Assembly: GCF_900107705.1 (NCBI RefSeq)
Contig: NZ_FNRE01000015.1
Coordinates: forward strand, 1-64,000
Reading direction: 5' to 3'
Length of the DNA: 64,000 nucleotides
DNA from: Prevotella sp. tc2-28
GTDB taxonomy: Bacteria > Bacteroidota > Bacteroidia > Bacteroidales > Bacteroidaceae
The notes beneath the pieces are model-generated. The model saw only the letters and a program-made list of their open reading frames with translations, ran no database searches and was not told the DNA's origin. The translations under genes were made by a program, and so were the position numbers. The first letter of the stretch is position 1, and every line of letters begins with the position of its first letter. Below are positions 46,001-54,849 of the stretch, piece after piece.

Positions 46001-46032
46001 ACGGGTGCCCGACTTTTTTATCAGACACCCGT
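46001..46032 (-). terminator. Hairpin after groEL
   Basis: ACGGGTG (46001-46007) and CACCCGT (46026-46032) pair around an 18-nt loop, 34 nt beyond the groEL stop. The following T content on the minus strand is modest. Confidence 0.55.
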
Positions 46033-46065
46033 AATTTGACATATATAGTTTACAAAATCAGCACT

Positions 46066-47718
<1,653 letters not shown>

Positions 47719-47755
47719 TTATTACGTAATGACGTTATTCCGTTATAACGCCTTT

Positions 47756-48028
47756 TTACTTCTCAATAATTGCCAAGACGTCACTCTGACGCATCATCAG
47801 GAACTTCTCTCCCTCGAACTCCAGCTCTGTGCCGCTGTACTTGCCATACAGCACCTCATCGCCTTCCTTCAGGATCATAGCCTCGTCTTTGGTTCCCTGA
47901 CCTACTGCCTTGATGGTTCCGTGCAAGGGTTTCTCCTTGGCTGTGTCAGGAATGATGATACCACCGATTTTCTCTTCTGCCGGTGCGGGCATTACCAGCA
48001 CGCGGTCTGCTAATGGTTTAATGTTCAT
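47756..48028 (-). CDS. groS: Co-chaperonin GroES
   Basis: A 90-residue protein: [33 protein letters not shown] includes the mobile loop that contacts Gro[26 protein letters not shown] closes the fold. It is the first gene of the groES-groEL operon. No TAnnTTTG box lies in the 92 nt upstream; a sigma54-like site and a dyad do. Confidence 0.97.
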   Translation of the reverse strand: MNIKPLADRVLVMPAPAEEKIGGIIIPDTAKEKPLHGTIKAVGQGTKDEAMILKEGDEVLYGKYSGTELEFEGEKFLMMRQSDVLAIIEK

Positions 48029-48071
48029 AATACTATAATTTTTAAATTAGACTTTAATTCTTCTGTCATGG

Positions 48072-48117
48072 ACTATGCGAAAAGCGTGCCAACAGCGTGT
48101 CGACTGACACATTGGCA
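48072..48117 (-). promoter_or_regulatory. Sigma54-like promoter joined to an inverted repeat upstream of groES
   Basis: The minus strand reads TTGGCACGCTTTTCGCAT. GG and GC are exactly 10 bp apart, as in the sigma54 -24/-12 consensus TGGCAC-N5-TTGCA (here TCGCA). Transcription would start near 48065, about 37 nt before groES. The -24 half also forms one arm of the inverted repeat TGCCAA (48087-48092)/TTGGCA (48112-48117), which encloses GTGTC/GACAC. This is a pattern match only. Confidence 0.45.
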
Positions 48118-48177
48118 GATTTATGTCAGAAAACAAAAAAAACAGACGACAAAATAGGTCATATAAGAAAAAATGCC

Positions 48178-48185
48178 TATCTTTG
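48178..48185 (+). promoter_or_regulatory. sppA -7 box
   Basis: TATCTTTG, 35 nt before ATG 48221. It shows that the longer in-frame start at 48173 cannot be used from this promoter. Confidence 0.65.
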
Positions 48186-48220
48186 CAACAGATTACGCAT
48201 TAAATTTACAGAAAAGAATT

Positions 48221-49993
48221 ATGAAGCAATTTCTGAAGTATGTACTGGCCACAGTGACAGGTATCGTCCTCGTCATGGTCATCATGGGTGTTCTGGGAGC
48301 CATCTCCCTGGTAGGCATGGCTGCCGCAAGTGCCGGCAACACCCAAGTGAATGAGAATTCCGTGTTTACCTTGTCGCTCTCGGGACAACTGGATGAGCGG
48401 GCCGCCAACAACCCCTTGTCTGAACTGACAGGACAGGTCAGCAAGAACCTGGGACTGGACGACATTCTGACAGCCATCAAGAAGGCCAAGGACAACGAGG
48501 ACATCAAAGGTATCTATCTCGAGGCAGGTGCTTTCATGGCTGACACACCAGCCTCTGCACATGCCATCCGTGAGGCTTTGCTCGACTTCAAGAAGAGTGG
48601 CAAGTGGATTATCGCCTATGGTGACAGCTATACGCAGACCACCTATTATATCTGTAGCGTTGCCGACAAGCTGTTCCTCAACCCTGAGGGTATGGTCGAC
48701 TGGCACGGTCTGTCTTCTTCGCCCTATTTCGTCAAGGACCTCCTGGCAAAGTTTGGCGTGAAGGTGCAGCTTTGCAAGGTGGGCAAATACAAGAGTGCCC
48801 CTGAGATGCTTACTGCAGACCAGATGAGCGAACCTAACCGTGAGCAGGTAACAGCCTATATGTCAGGTGTTTGGAAGGTTATGCTAAATGATGTATCCAA
48901 GAGTCGTAAGATCAGCGTTGACTCCTTGAACGCCTATGCTGACCAGTTCATTGCCCTTGCTGACCAGCAGCGTCTGGTCCAGACTAAGATGGTCGACAAA
49001 CTGCTCTATACAGACGAGGTGAAGGGTGAGGTAAAGAAGATGCTCAAGATAGATGCTGATGACGATATTTCCCAGTTGACCTTGAGTGAGATGTCTGGTG
49101 TCAAGGGTAAGAAGAAAGAGGGCGAGCAGATTGCCGTCTACTATGCTTATGGCGAGATTGTCGACACAGGCACAGGCAGTGCCATGGACGACGAACACAG
49201 CATCGTGGCTAATACCGTATGCAAAGACCTCCATAAGCTGATGGAAGATGACGACGTGAAAGCAGTCGTGCTCCGCGTCAACTCTCCTGGTGGCTCTGCC
49301 TATGCCTCTGAACAGATATGGCACGCTGTCACTCAGCTGAAAGCCAAGAAGCCCGTAGTTGTCTCCATGGGTGGTTATGCAGCCAGTGGTGGCTATTACA
49401 TCAGCTGTAATGCCAACTATATCTACACAGAACCGACAACGCTGACAGGTTCCATAGGCATCTTTGGCATGTTCCCCGACTTTAGCGGTCTGTTGAAAGA
49501 CAAGCTGGGCGTGAAGTTCGACGAGGTGAAGACCAACAAGCACGCTGCCTTCGGTACCATAGCTCGTCCGTTCAACGACGAGGAAATGGCATTGCTCGGC
49601 AACTATATCGACCGGGGCTATAACTTGTTCCGCAAACGTGTAGCAGACGGTCGCAAGCTGAAAGTAGAACAGGTCGAGGAGATTGCACAGGGACGCGTAT
49701 GGCTGGGCTGTGACGCTCTTCCCATCAAGTTGGTCGATGCCATCGGTTCTTTGGGTGATGCCGTGAAAAAGGCTGCAGAACTGGCTAAGCTCAAGGAGTA
49801 CCACACCTCAGCATATCCTAACGAGCCCAGTTGGCTGGATGCCCTCTTGGACATAGCCGGCGACAAGAGCTACCTCGACGAACAGATGGAGGCTACCCTG
49901 GGTGAGTACTACGAGCCCTTCAAGTTGGTGAAGAGCCTCAACCGCCAGAGTGCTATCCAGGCTCGTCTGCCGTTCTATATGACGGTGAAATAG
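48221..49993 (+). CDS. sppA: Signal peptide peptidase SppA, long form
   Basis: The protein has 590 residues from ATG 48221. An N-terminal membrane anchor (FLKYVLATVTGIVLVMVIMGVLG) precedes the two tandem crotonase-like halves of the 67K type. The lysine half contains VGKYKSAPEM (general base Lys). The serine half contains MGGYAASGGYYIS with nucleophile Ser389. It degrades cleaved signal peptides in the membrane. It is followed by lpxK after 49 nt that hold a heptamer repeat. Confidence 0.95.
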   Translation: MKQFLKYVLATVTGIVLVMVIMGVLGAISLVGMAAASAGNTQVNENSVFTLSLSGQLDERAANNPLSELTGQVSKNLGLDDILTAIKKAKDNEDIKGIYLEAGAFMADTPASAHAIREALLDFKKSGKWIIAYGDSYTQTTYYICSVADKLFLNPEGMVDWHGLSSSPYFVKDLLAKFGVKVQLCKVGKYKSAPEMLTADQMSEPNREQVTAYMSGVWKVMLNDVSKSRKISVDSLNAYADQFIALADQQRLVQTKMVDKLLYTDEVKGEVKKMLKIDADDDISQLTLSEMSGVKGKKKEGEQIAVYYAYGEIVDTGTGSAMDDEHSIVANTVCKDLHKLMEDDDVKAVVLRVNSPGGSAYASEQIWHAVTQLKAKKPVVVSMGGYAASGGYYISCNANYIYTEPTTLTGSIGIFGMFPDFSGLLKDKLGVKFDEVKTNKHAAFGTIARPFNDEEMALLGNYIDRGYNLFRKRVADGRKLKVEQVEEIAQGRVWLGCDALPIKLVDAIGSLGDAVKKAAELAKLKEYHTSAYPNEPSWLDALLDIAGDKSYLDEQMEATLGEYYEPFKLVKSLNRQSAIQARLPFYMTVK

Positions 49994-50020
49994 TGGTAAG
50001 AGGTAAGTGGTAAGAGGTAA
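49993..50020 (+). repeat. Two copies of a 14-mer made of alternating heptamers
   Basis: GTGGTAAGAGGTAA occurs twice in tandem, equal to four heptamers G(T/A)GGTAA, between the sppA stop and the lpxK start. The unit resembles GAGTTAA at 23687. Confidence 0.8.
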
Positions 50021-50042
50021 GAATCCTATATAATATAATAAG

Positions 50043-51209
50043 GTGGAAGGCGATTTCATCAAGATCAACAAATGGCTGATGCCACTGAGCTGGCTCTACG
50101 GCTTAGGGGTGAAGATGCGAAACATGCTGTTCAACATCGGCATCCTCAAAAGTCGTGCCTTTAACACACCTGTCATCTCAGTGGGCAACATCACGGTAGG
50201 TGGTACAGGAAAGACGCCACATGTGGAATACCTCATCAACATATTGAGGAACCACTATAAGGTGGCAGTGCTCAGCCGTGGCTACAAGCGCAAGAGCAAG
50301 GGATTCGTCCTTGCCGACAGCAGCAGTACGGTGGCTGACATTGGCGACGAGCCTTACCAGATGAAGCAGAAATTCCCGCAGGTTACCGTCGCTGTCGACA
50401 AGGACCGCTGTCATGGCATCGAACAAATCGAACAGGGTGACAACAATATAGATGTCATCCTGTTGGACGACGCCTTCCAGCACCGCTATGTCAAGCCTGG
50501 CATCAACATCCTACTGGTCGACTACCACCGCCTGATCATCTACGACAAGCTGTTGCCTGCCGGACGCCTTCGTGAACCCCTGGAGGGTAAGGACCGGGCT
50601 GACATCGTCATTGTCACCAAGTGCCCTTCCGACCTGAAGCCTATGGCTTATCGCGTCATCACGAAGGCATTGAACCTCTTCCCCTACCAGCGACTGTTCT
50701 TCACGACGATAGCCTATGGGCAATTGCAGCCTGCCCTTCATCAAGGCACCGCAAGAGACTTACACGAATTGAAAGACGACAACGTGCTGCTGCTGTCAGG
50801 CATCGCCTCACCACGCCAGCTGTACCATGACCTCTCATCACATTGCAGTAACATCCAGACGCTCACCTTCCCTGACCATCATCGGTTCACCCCGAAGGAT
50901 GTCCACCTCATCAACGAGACTTTCGCTGCCATGGAGGCGTCCAAATGTATCATTACCACTGAGAAGGACCTTACCCGCCTGAGGGATGTCGAAGGACTGA
51001 ACGACGAGGTGACCGCCCACCTGTATGTACTACCTATCACCATCCAGTTCATGCACGAACAGGAGGATATGTTTAACCATTACATCATTGACTATGTACG
51101 AAAAAATTCAAGAAACGGCATCCTGGCTAAAGGAAAGGATGACCACCAGTCCCAAAACAGCAATCGTCCTGGGAACAGGACTCGGACAATTAGCTTCAGA
51201 AATAACTGA
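50043..51209 (+). CDS. lpxK: Tetraacyldisaccharide 4'-kinase
   Basis: The protein has 388 residues with a GTG start at 50043. The residues after it (EGDFIKINKWLMPLSWLYGLGVKMRN) match how Bacteroidetes LpxK proteins begin, so GTG is preferred over the later ATG. Walker A is VGGTGKTP at about 52-59; LLDDAFQHR is the Walker B-type motif. It phosphorylates lipid A disaccharide at the inner membrane. The last 116 nt overlap pnp in another frame. Confidence 0.93.
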   Translation: MEGDFIKINKWLMPLSWLYGLGVKMRNMLFNIGILKSRAFNTPVISVGNITVGGTGKTPHVEYLINILRNHYKVAVLSRGYKRKSKGFVLADSSSTVADIGDEPYQMKQKFPQVTVAVDKDRCHGIEQIEQGDNNIDVILLDDAFQHRYVKPGINILLVDYHRLIIYDKLLPAGRLREPLEGKDRADIVIVTKCPSDLKPMAYRVITKALNLFPYQRLFFTTIAYGQLQPALHQGTARDLHELKDDNVLLLSGIASPRQLYHDLSSHCSNIQTLTFPDHHRFTPKDVHLINETFAAMEASKCIITTEKDLTRLRDVEGLNDEVTAHLYVLPITIQFMHEQEDMFNHYIIDYVRKNSRNGILAKGKDDHQSQNSNRPGNRTRTISFRNN

Positions 51210-51975
51210 CAAGCGGGAGTTTCCCTATTCGGACATCCCCAACTTTCCCGTATCTACCGTAGAAGGTCATTCTGGCAAGCTCATCTTCGGAAAACTGGGT
51301 GGCGTTGACATCCTCGCCATGCAGGGTCGTTTCCACTTCTACGAGGGCTACTCCATGAAGGAGGTGACGTTCCCCGTTCGTGTGATGTACGAACTGGGCA
51401 TCAAGACGCTCTTCGTGTCCAATGCCGCTGGTGGCATGAACCCTGCCTTCAAGATTGGCGACCTGATGATCATCACCGACCATATCAACATGTTCCCTGA
51501 ACACCCGCTGCGTGGAAAGAACTTCCCAACGGGTCCCCGCTTCCCTGACATGCACGAGACCTACGACATGGAACTCATCAAGGAGGCTACGGCCATTGCC
51601 CGCGAGAAGAAGATCCGCGTCACCTATGGTGTCTATGTCGGTGTACAGGGACCAACCTTCGAGACACCTGCCGAGTATAAGATGTACCGCATGATAGGTG
51701 GCGATGCCGTAGGCATGAGTACCGTTCCTGAAGTCATCGTAGCCCACCACTGTGGCATCCGCACCTTTGGCGTATCAGTCATCACTGACCTGGGAGGCTT
51801 CGACACCCCTGTAGAGGTTAGCCACGAGGAGGTACAGGAGGCTGCCAACAAGGCACAGCCGCTGATGACGGAGATCATGCGTGAGATGATATTCCGCTCA
51901 GAACATGTCCAGAGCACTGACATGGAAACGTTCAACACTGACCACCCGACAGAATCATGGAAATCGCAGAAATAG
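51094..51975 (+). CDS. Purine-nucleoside phosphorylase, trimeric type
   Basis: The protein has 293 residues from ATG 51094; the frame is open upstream to 51025, but MYEKIQETASWLKER is the natural start. AIVLGTGLG and VEGHSGKL bind phosphate and ribose. NAAGGMNPAFKIGDLMIITDHINM and VQGPTFETPAEYKM line the active site, and VGMSTVPEV is the catalytic-loop region. The base-binding position reads VITDLGG, with Asp where human-type enzymes have Asn. It splits purine nucleosides to base and ribose-1-phosphate for salvage. The neighbouring genes make lipid A and thiamine cofactor, so the operon is mixed. Confidence 0.93.
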   Translation: MYEKIQETASWLKERMTTSPKTAIVLGTGLGQLASEITDKREFPYSDIPNFPVSTVEGHSGKLIFGKLGGVDILAMQGRFHFYEGYSMKEVTFPVRVMYELGIKTLFVSNAAGGMNPAFKIGDLMIITDHINMFPEHPLRGKNFPTGPRFPDMHETYDMELIKEATAIAREKKIRVTYGVYVGVQGPTFETPAEYKMYRMIGGDAVGMSTVPEVIVAHHCGIRTFGVSVITDLGGFDTPVEVSHEEVQEAANKAQPLMTEIMREMIFRSEHVQSTDMETFNTDHPTESWKSQK

Positions 51976-53021
51976 GAGAATTCGGGCTGATAGACCGTCT
52001 GACAAAGGATACGAAGTCCCAGAACATATCCACCAAGTACGGCATAGGCGATGACTGTGCCGTACTTCACTACCCCGACAGTGAGGTACTCGTCACCACT
52101 GACATGCTGATGGAGGGTGTCCACTTCGACCTGACCTACATCGACCTGCAACACCTCGGGTATAAGTCGGCCATGGTCAACATCAGCGACATCTTCGCCA
52201 TGAATGGCACACCCCGCCAGCTCACCGTCTCACTGGCCATCAGCAAGCGTTTCTCTGTGGAGGACATCGAACAGTTCTACCTCGGACTGCACATGGCCTG
52301 CGACAAGTGGGGCGTTGACATCGTGGGTGGCGACACCACCTCCAGCTTCACAGGTCTTGCCATCAGCATCACCTGCATCGGGGAAGCCCGCAAGGAGGAC
52401 ATCGTCTATCGCAATGGCGCCAAGGAGACCGACCTCATCTGCGTCAGTGGCGACCTGGGGGCTGCCTATATGGGACTGCAACTGCTGGAACGTGAGAAGG
52501 CGGTCTATTACGCACAGGTGGACGAAGCCAAGAAGAAGGGTGACAAGAAGGCACTGGAAGAGCTATCCCATTTCCAACCTGACTTTGCCGGCAAGGAGTA
52601 TCTCCTGCAACGCCAGCTGAAGACAGAGGCCCGTGGAGATATCATCCGTCGCCTCCGTGAGGCTGACATTCACCCTACTGCCATGATGGACATCTCCGAT
52701 GGACTGAGCAGCGAACTGATGCATATCTGTACGCAGAGCCACGTGGGCTGTCGCATCTTCGAGAAACAGCTGCCCATCGACTACCAGACGGCAGTCATGG
52801 CTGAGGAACTGAACATGAACGTCACGACATGTGCCCTGAATGGTGGCGAGGACTACGAACTACTGTTCACCGTACCCATTGGTGACCATGAAAAGATACA
52901 GGACATGGAGGACATCCACCTCATCGGTCATATCACCAAACAAAGCCTGGGCCATGTACTCGTCACACGCGATGACCAGGAGTTTGAACTGAAAGCACAG
53001 GGGTGGAAATCACTTTTTTGA
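51957..53021 (+). CDS. thiL: Thiamine-monophosphate kinase
   Basis: The protein has 354 residues, within the family range. Its motifs in order are GIGDDCAVL, TTDMLMEGVHFDL, VNISDIFAMNGTPR, GGDTTSS, SGDLGAAYMGL and MDISDGLSSEL, the ATP- and metal-binding set of ThiL. It makes thiamine diphosphate from the monophosphate. Its start overlaps pnp by 19 nt. The tRNA promoter begins 19 nt after its stop. Confidence 0.95.
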   Translation: MEIAEIGEFGLIDRLTKDTKSQNISTKYGIGDDCAVLHYPDSEVLVTTDMLMEGVHFDLTYIDLQHLGYKSAMVNISDIFAMNGTPRQLTVSLAISKRFSVEDIEQFYLGLHMACDKWGVDIVGGDTTSSFTGLAISITCIGEARKEDIVYRNGAKETDLICVSGDLGAAYMGLQLLEREKAVYYAQVDEAKKKGDKKALEELSHFQPDFAGKEYLLQRQLKTEARGDIIRRLREADIHPTAMMDISDGLSSELMHICTQSHVGCRIFEKQLPIDYQTAVMAEELNMNVTTCALNGGEDYELLFTVPIGDHEKIQDMEDIHLIGHITKQSLGHVLVTRDDQEFELKAQGWKSLF

Positions 53022-53039
53022 AAAATAATTCCCGAAAAG

Positions 53040-53071
53040 TTTGGAGGATTCATTTTTTTGTCGTACCTTTG
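53040..53071 (+). promoter_or_regulatory. tRNA-Phe -33/-7 promoter
   Basis: TTTG (53040-53043), 20 bp, TACCTTTG (53064-53071), about 41 nt before the mature tRNA. Confidence 0.75.
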
Positions 53072-53112
53072 CACCCGCAATCAAGAGGATTGCCTAGAAA
53101 AAACATAATGAT

Positions 53113-53185
53113 GGTGCCTTAGCTCAGTTGGTAGAGCATCGGACTGAAAATCCGTGTGTCCCCGGTTCGATTCCTGGAGGTACCA
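53113..53185 (+). tRNA. tRNA-Phe (anticodon GAA)
   Basis: A 73-nt cloverleaf. The acceptor arm GGTGCCT pairs with AGGTACC with one G-T pair. The D arm is CTCAGTTGGTAGAG. The anticodon stem GGACT/AATCC region carries loop CTGAAAA (anticodon GAA). The T arm contains GGTTCGATTCC, and the discriminator is A. CCA is not encoded and must be added. Confidence 0.95.
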
Positions 53186-53202
53186 CTCCTCCTTTCATTA
53201 TG

Positions 53203-53243
53203 AACCCCTGTCTTAGAGATTTCTCTAACCAGGGGTTTTTCTA
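53203..53243 (+). terminator. Strong intrinsic terminator after tRNA-Phe
   Basis: AACCCCTG and TTAGAGA pair with TCTCTAA and CAGGGGTT around a TT loop, followed by TTTTTC. It isolates the tRNA transcript from xth. Confidence 0.9.
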
Positions 53244-53282
53244 TTGAAAACAACTAACAATAAAACAAATTCAGCAAGATAT

Positions 53283-54035
53283 ATGAAACTGATTTCATGG
53301 AACGTCAATGGCCTGAGAGCATGTGAGTCTCATGGCTTTAGCACTATTTTCAAACAGTTGGATGCCGACTTCTTCTGTCTGCAGGAGACCAAGATGCAGG
53401 AGGGACAGCTCGACCTGCAGTTCGAGGGCTACCAGTCCTATTGGAACTATGCCGAGAAGAAGGGTTACTCCGGCACCGCCATCTTCACGCGTCACCAGCC
53501 GCTCAGTGTCACCTATGGGATAAGCATTGCAGAGCACGATCACGAGGGACGCGTCATCACGCTCGAGATGCCTGAGTTCTTCCTGGTCACCTGTTACACC
53601 CCTAACTCACAGGACGGCCTGAAGCGCCTTGACTATCGCATGCAGTGGGAGGACGACTTCCGTCAGTACCTTATGACACTCGACCGGCAGAAACCGGTCA
53701 TCCTTTGTGGCGACCTCAACGTGGCCCATGAGGAGATAGACCTGAAGAATCCGAAGACGAACCGCATGAATGCAGGCTTCACCGACCAGGAGCGTGAGAA
53801 GTTCACCTTATTATTAAATAGTGGCTTCATCGACACCTTCCGCACGCTCTATCCCGACCAGGTCACCTATTCGTGGTGGTCATACCGCTTCCAGGCTCGT
53901 CAGAAGAATGCCGGATGGCGCATCGACTATTTCGTCACCTCCGAGCGTCTTCGTCCGCAAATCATCGATGCCACCATCCATACCGACATCACGGGGAGCG
54001 ACCACTGTCCGGTTGAGTTATCGTTAAAAAGTTAA
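53283..54035 (+). CDS. xth: Exodeoxyribonuclease III (AP endonuclease)
   Basis: The protein has 250 residues from ATG 53283. MKLISWNVNGLRA opens the fold. QETKMQEG gives the metal-binding Glu, GDLNVAHEEIDLKNPKTN the catalytic Asp-Asn, and GSDHCPVELSL the Asp-His pair. It cuts at abasic sites in base-excision repair. No TAnnTTTG box is visible between the tRNA terminator and the start codon, so its promoter is unclear. Confidence 0.95.
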   Translation: MKLISWNVNGLRACESHGFSTIFKQLDADFFCLQETKMQEGQLDLQFEGYQSYWNYAEKKGYSGTAIFTRHQPLSVTYGISIAEHDHEGRVITLEMPEFFLVTCYTPNSQDGLKRLDYRMQWEDDFRQYLMTLDRQKPVILCGDLNVAHEEIDLKNPKTNRMNAGFTDQEREKFTLLLNSGFIDTFRTLYPDQVTYSWWSYRFQARQKNAGWRIDYFVTSERLRPQIIDATIHTDITGSDHCPVELSLKS

Positions 54036-54065
54036 AAAATAAGAACAACGTAACGGAAAAAAGTG

Positions 54066-54073
54066 TATATTTG
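54066..54073 (+). promoter_or_regulatory. -7 box of the Ala/Lys-rich lipoprotein gene
   Basis: TATATTTG, 53 nt before ATG 54127; GGAGAAAG lies 8-15 nt before the start. Confidence 0.65.
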
Positions 54074-54126
54074 CCACCGTTTTAACAAACATGTTTAACT
54101 TTAACTGAAAAAAGGAGAAAGAAACA

Positions 54127-54744
54127 ATGAAGAAATTCGTTTTAGCAGTGATGGCTGTTGCTGCCATCGGATTCACCGCATCATGTGGTAACAAGACTCA
54201 GCAGGGTGCAAGGATTGACACCGTAGCTGTTATCGATTCTATCGCTTCTGGTGCTGCCCAGGAGGACATCGATGCCATCAGTGGTATCCTGGCATCCAAG
54301 GATGCTGCCAAGTTACAGGAAGCCCTGGCTGCTGTCAAGGAGAAGATTGCCTCGTTCATCAAGGAGAACCCTGAGGTTGCTAAGGAGTATGTGACCAAGG
54401 TTCAGGAGTTCCTGAAGGAGAACGAAGAGCAGGTAAAGGCTGTCGTTGGCGACAATGCTGCTGTAGCTGCTGCAGTTAGTGCAGTGACCGAGATTGAGCC
54501 AGAGGCTATTGTCAGCGGTCTGCTCGAACAGGTGGGCGATGCAGCCACTGAGGTCAAGGATGCTGCTGTCGATGCTGCCAACCAGAAGGTGGAAGAGGCT
54601 AAGGATGCTGCCAACCAGAAGGTAGAGGAAGCCAAGGCTGCTGCTGACAAGAAGGTGGAGGACACCAAGAATGCTGCCAAGCAGAAGACCAACGAGGCTA
54701 TCGACAACGCTGCTGCTTCTGCCAAGAAGAAGTTAGGCCTCTAA
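54127..54744 (+). CDS. Ala/Lys/Glu-rich helical lipoprotein
   Basis: A 205-residue protein. The lipobox FTASC places the lipidated cysteine near residue 20. The rest is predicted continuous helix with very high Ala, Lys and Glu. From about residue 138 come repeated units (DAANQKVEEAK twice, then related AAADKKVEDTK), giving an 11-residue periodicity like that of LEA or apolipoprotein helices. It should sit on a membrane as an amphipathic or coiled-coil rod. I do not recognise a named family. It is monocistronic with a strong terminator. Confidence 0.8.
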   Translation: MKKFVLAVMAVAAIGFTASCGNKTQQGARIDTVAVIDSIASGAAQEDIDAISGILASKDAAKLQEALAAVKEKIASFIKENPEVAKEYVTKVQEFLKENEEQVKAVVGDNAAVAAAVSAVTEIEPEAIVSGLLEQVGDAATEVKDAAVDAANQKVEEAKDAANQKVEEAKAAADKKVEDTKNAAKQKTNEAIDNAAASAKKKLGL

Positions 54745-54765
54745 TCCCAATTCGTTGAACAAACA

Positions 54766-54806
54766 AGCCGGTTTGCTGAAAGTTTTTTGCAGACCGGCTC
54801 TTTTTG
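54766..54806 (+). terminator. Intrinsic terminator of the lipoprotein gene
   Basis: AGCCGGTTTGC (54766-54776) pairs with GCAGACCGGCT (54789-54799), 11 bp with one wobble, then CTTTTTG. It overlaps the next promoter. Confidence 0.85.
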
Positions 54807-54816
54807 TCTACTTTTG
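54786..54816 (+). promoter_or_regulatory. -33/-7 promoter of the carbohydrate-binding protein and two-component genes
   Basis: TTTG (54786-54789), 19 bp, TACTTTTG (54809-54816). The -33 box lies in the loop and arm of the preceding terminator. Confidence 0.7.
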
Positions 54817-54849
54817 CCCCATCGAAAACAAACTCTAAAGGATAAAAGT

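Noticed and set aside
48884-49804. A 306-codon frame opposite sppA
   Set aside because: Shadow of sppA; low-complexity product with no start signal.
53113-53185. Integration site in tRNA-Phe
   Set aside because: No integrase and no duplicated tRNA 3' end nearby; the flank is a normal terminator and xth.
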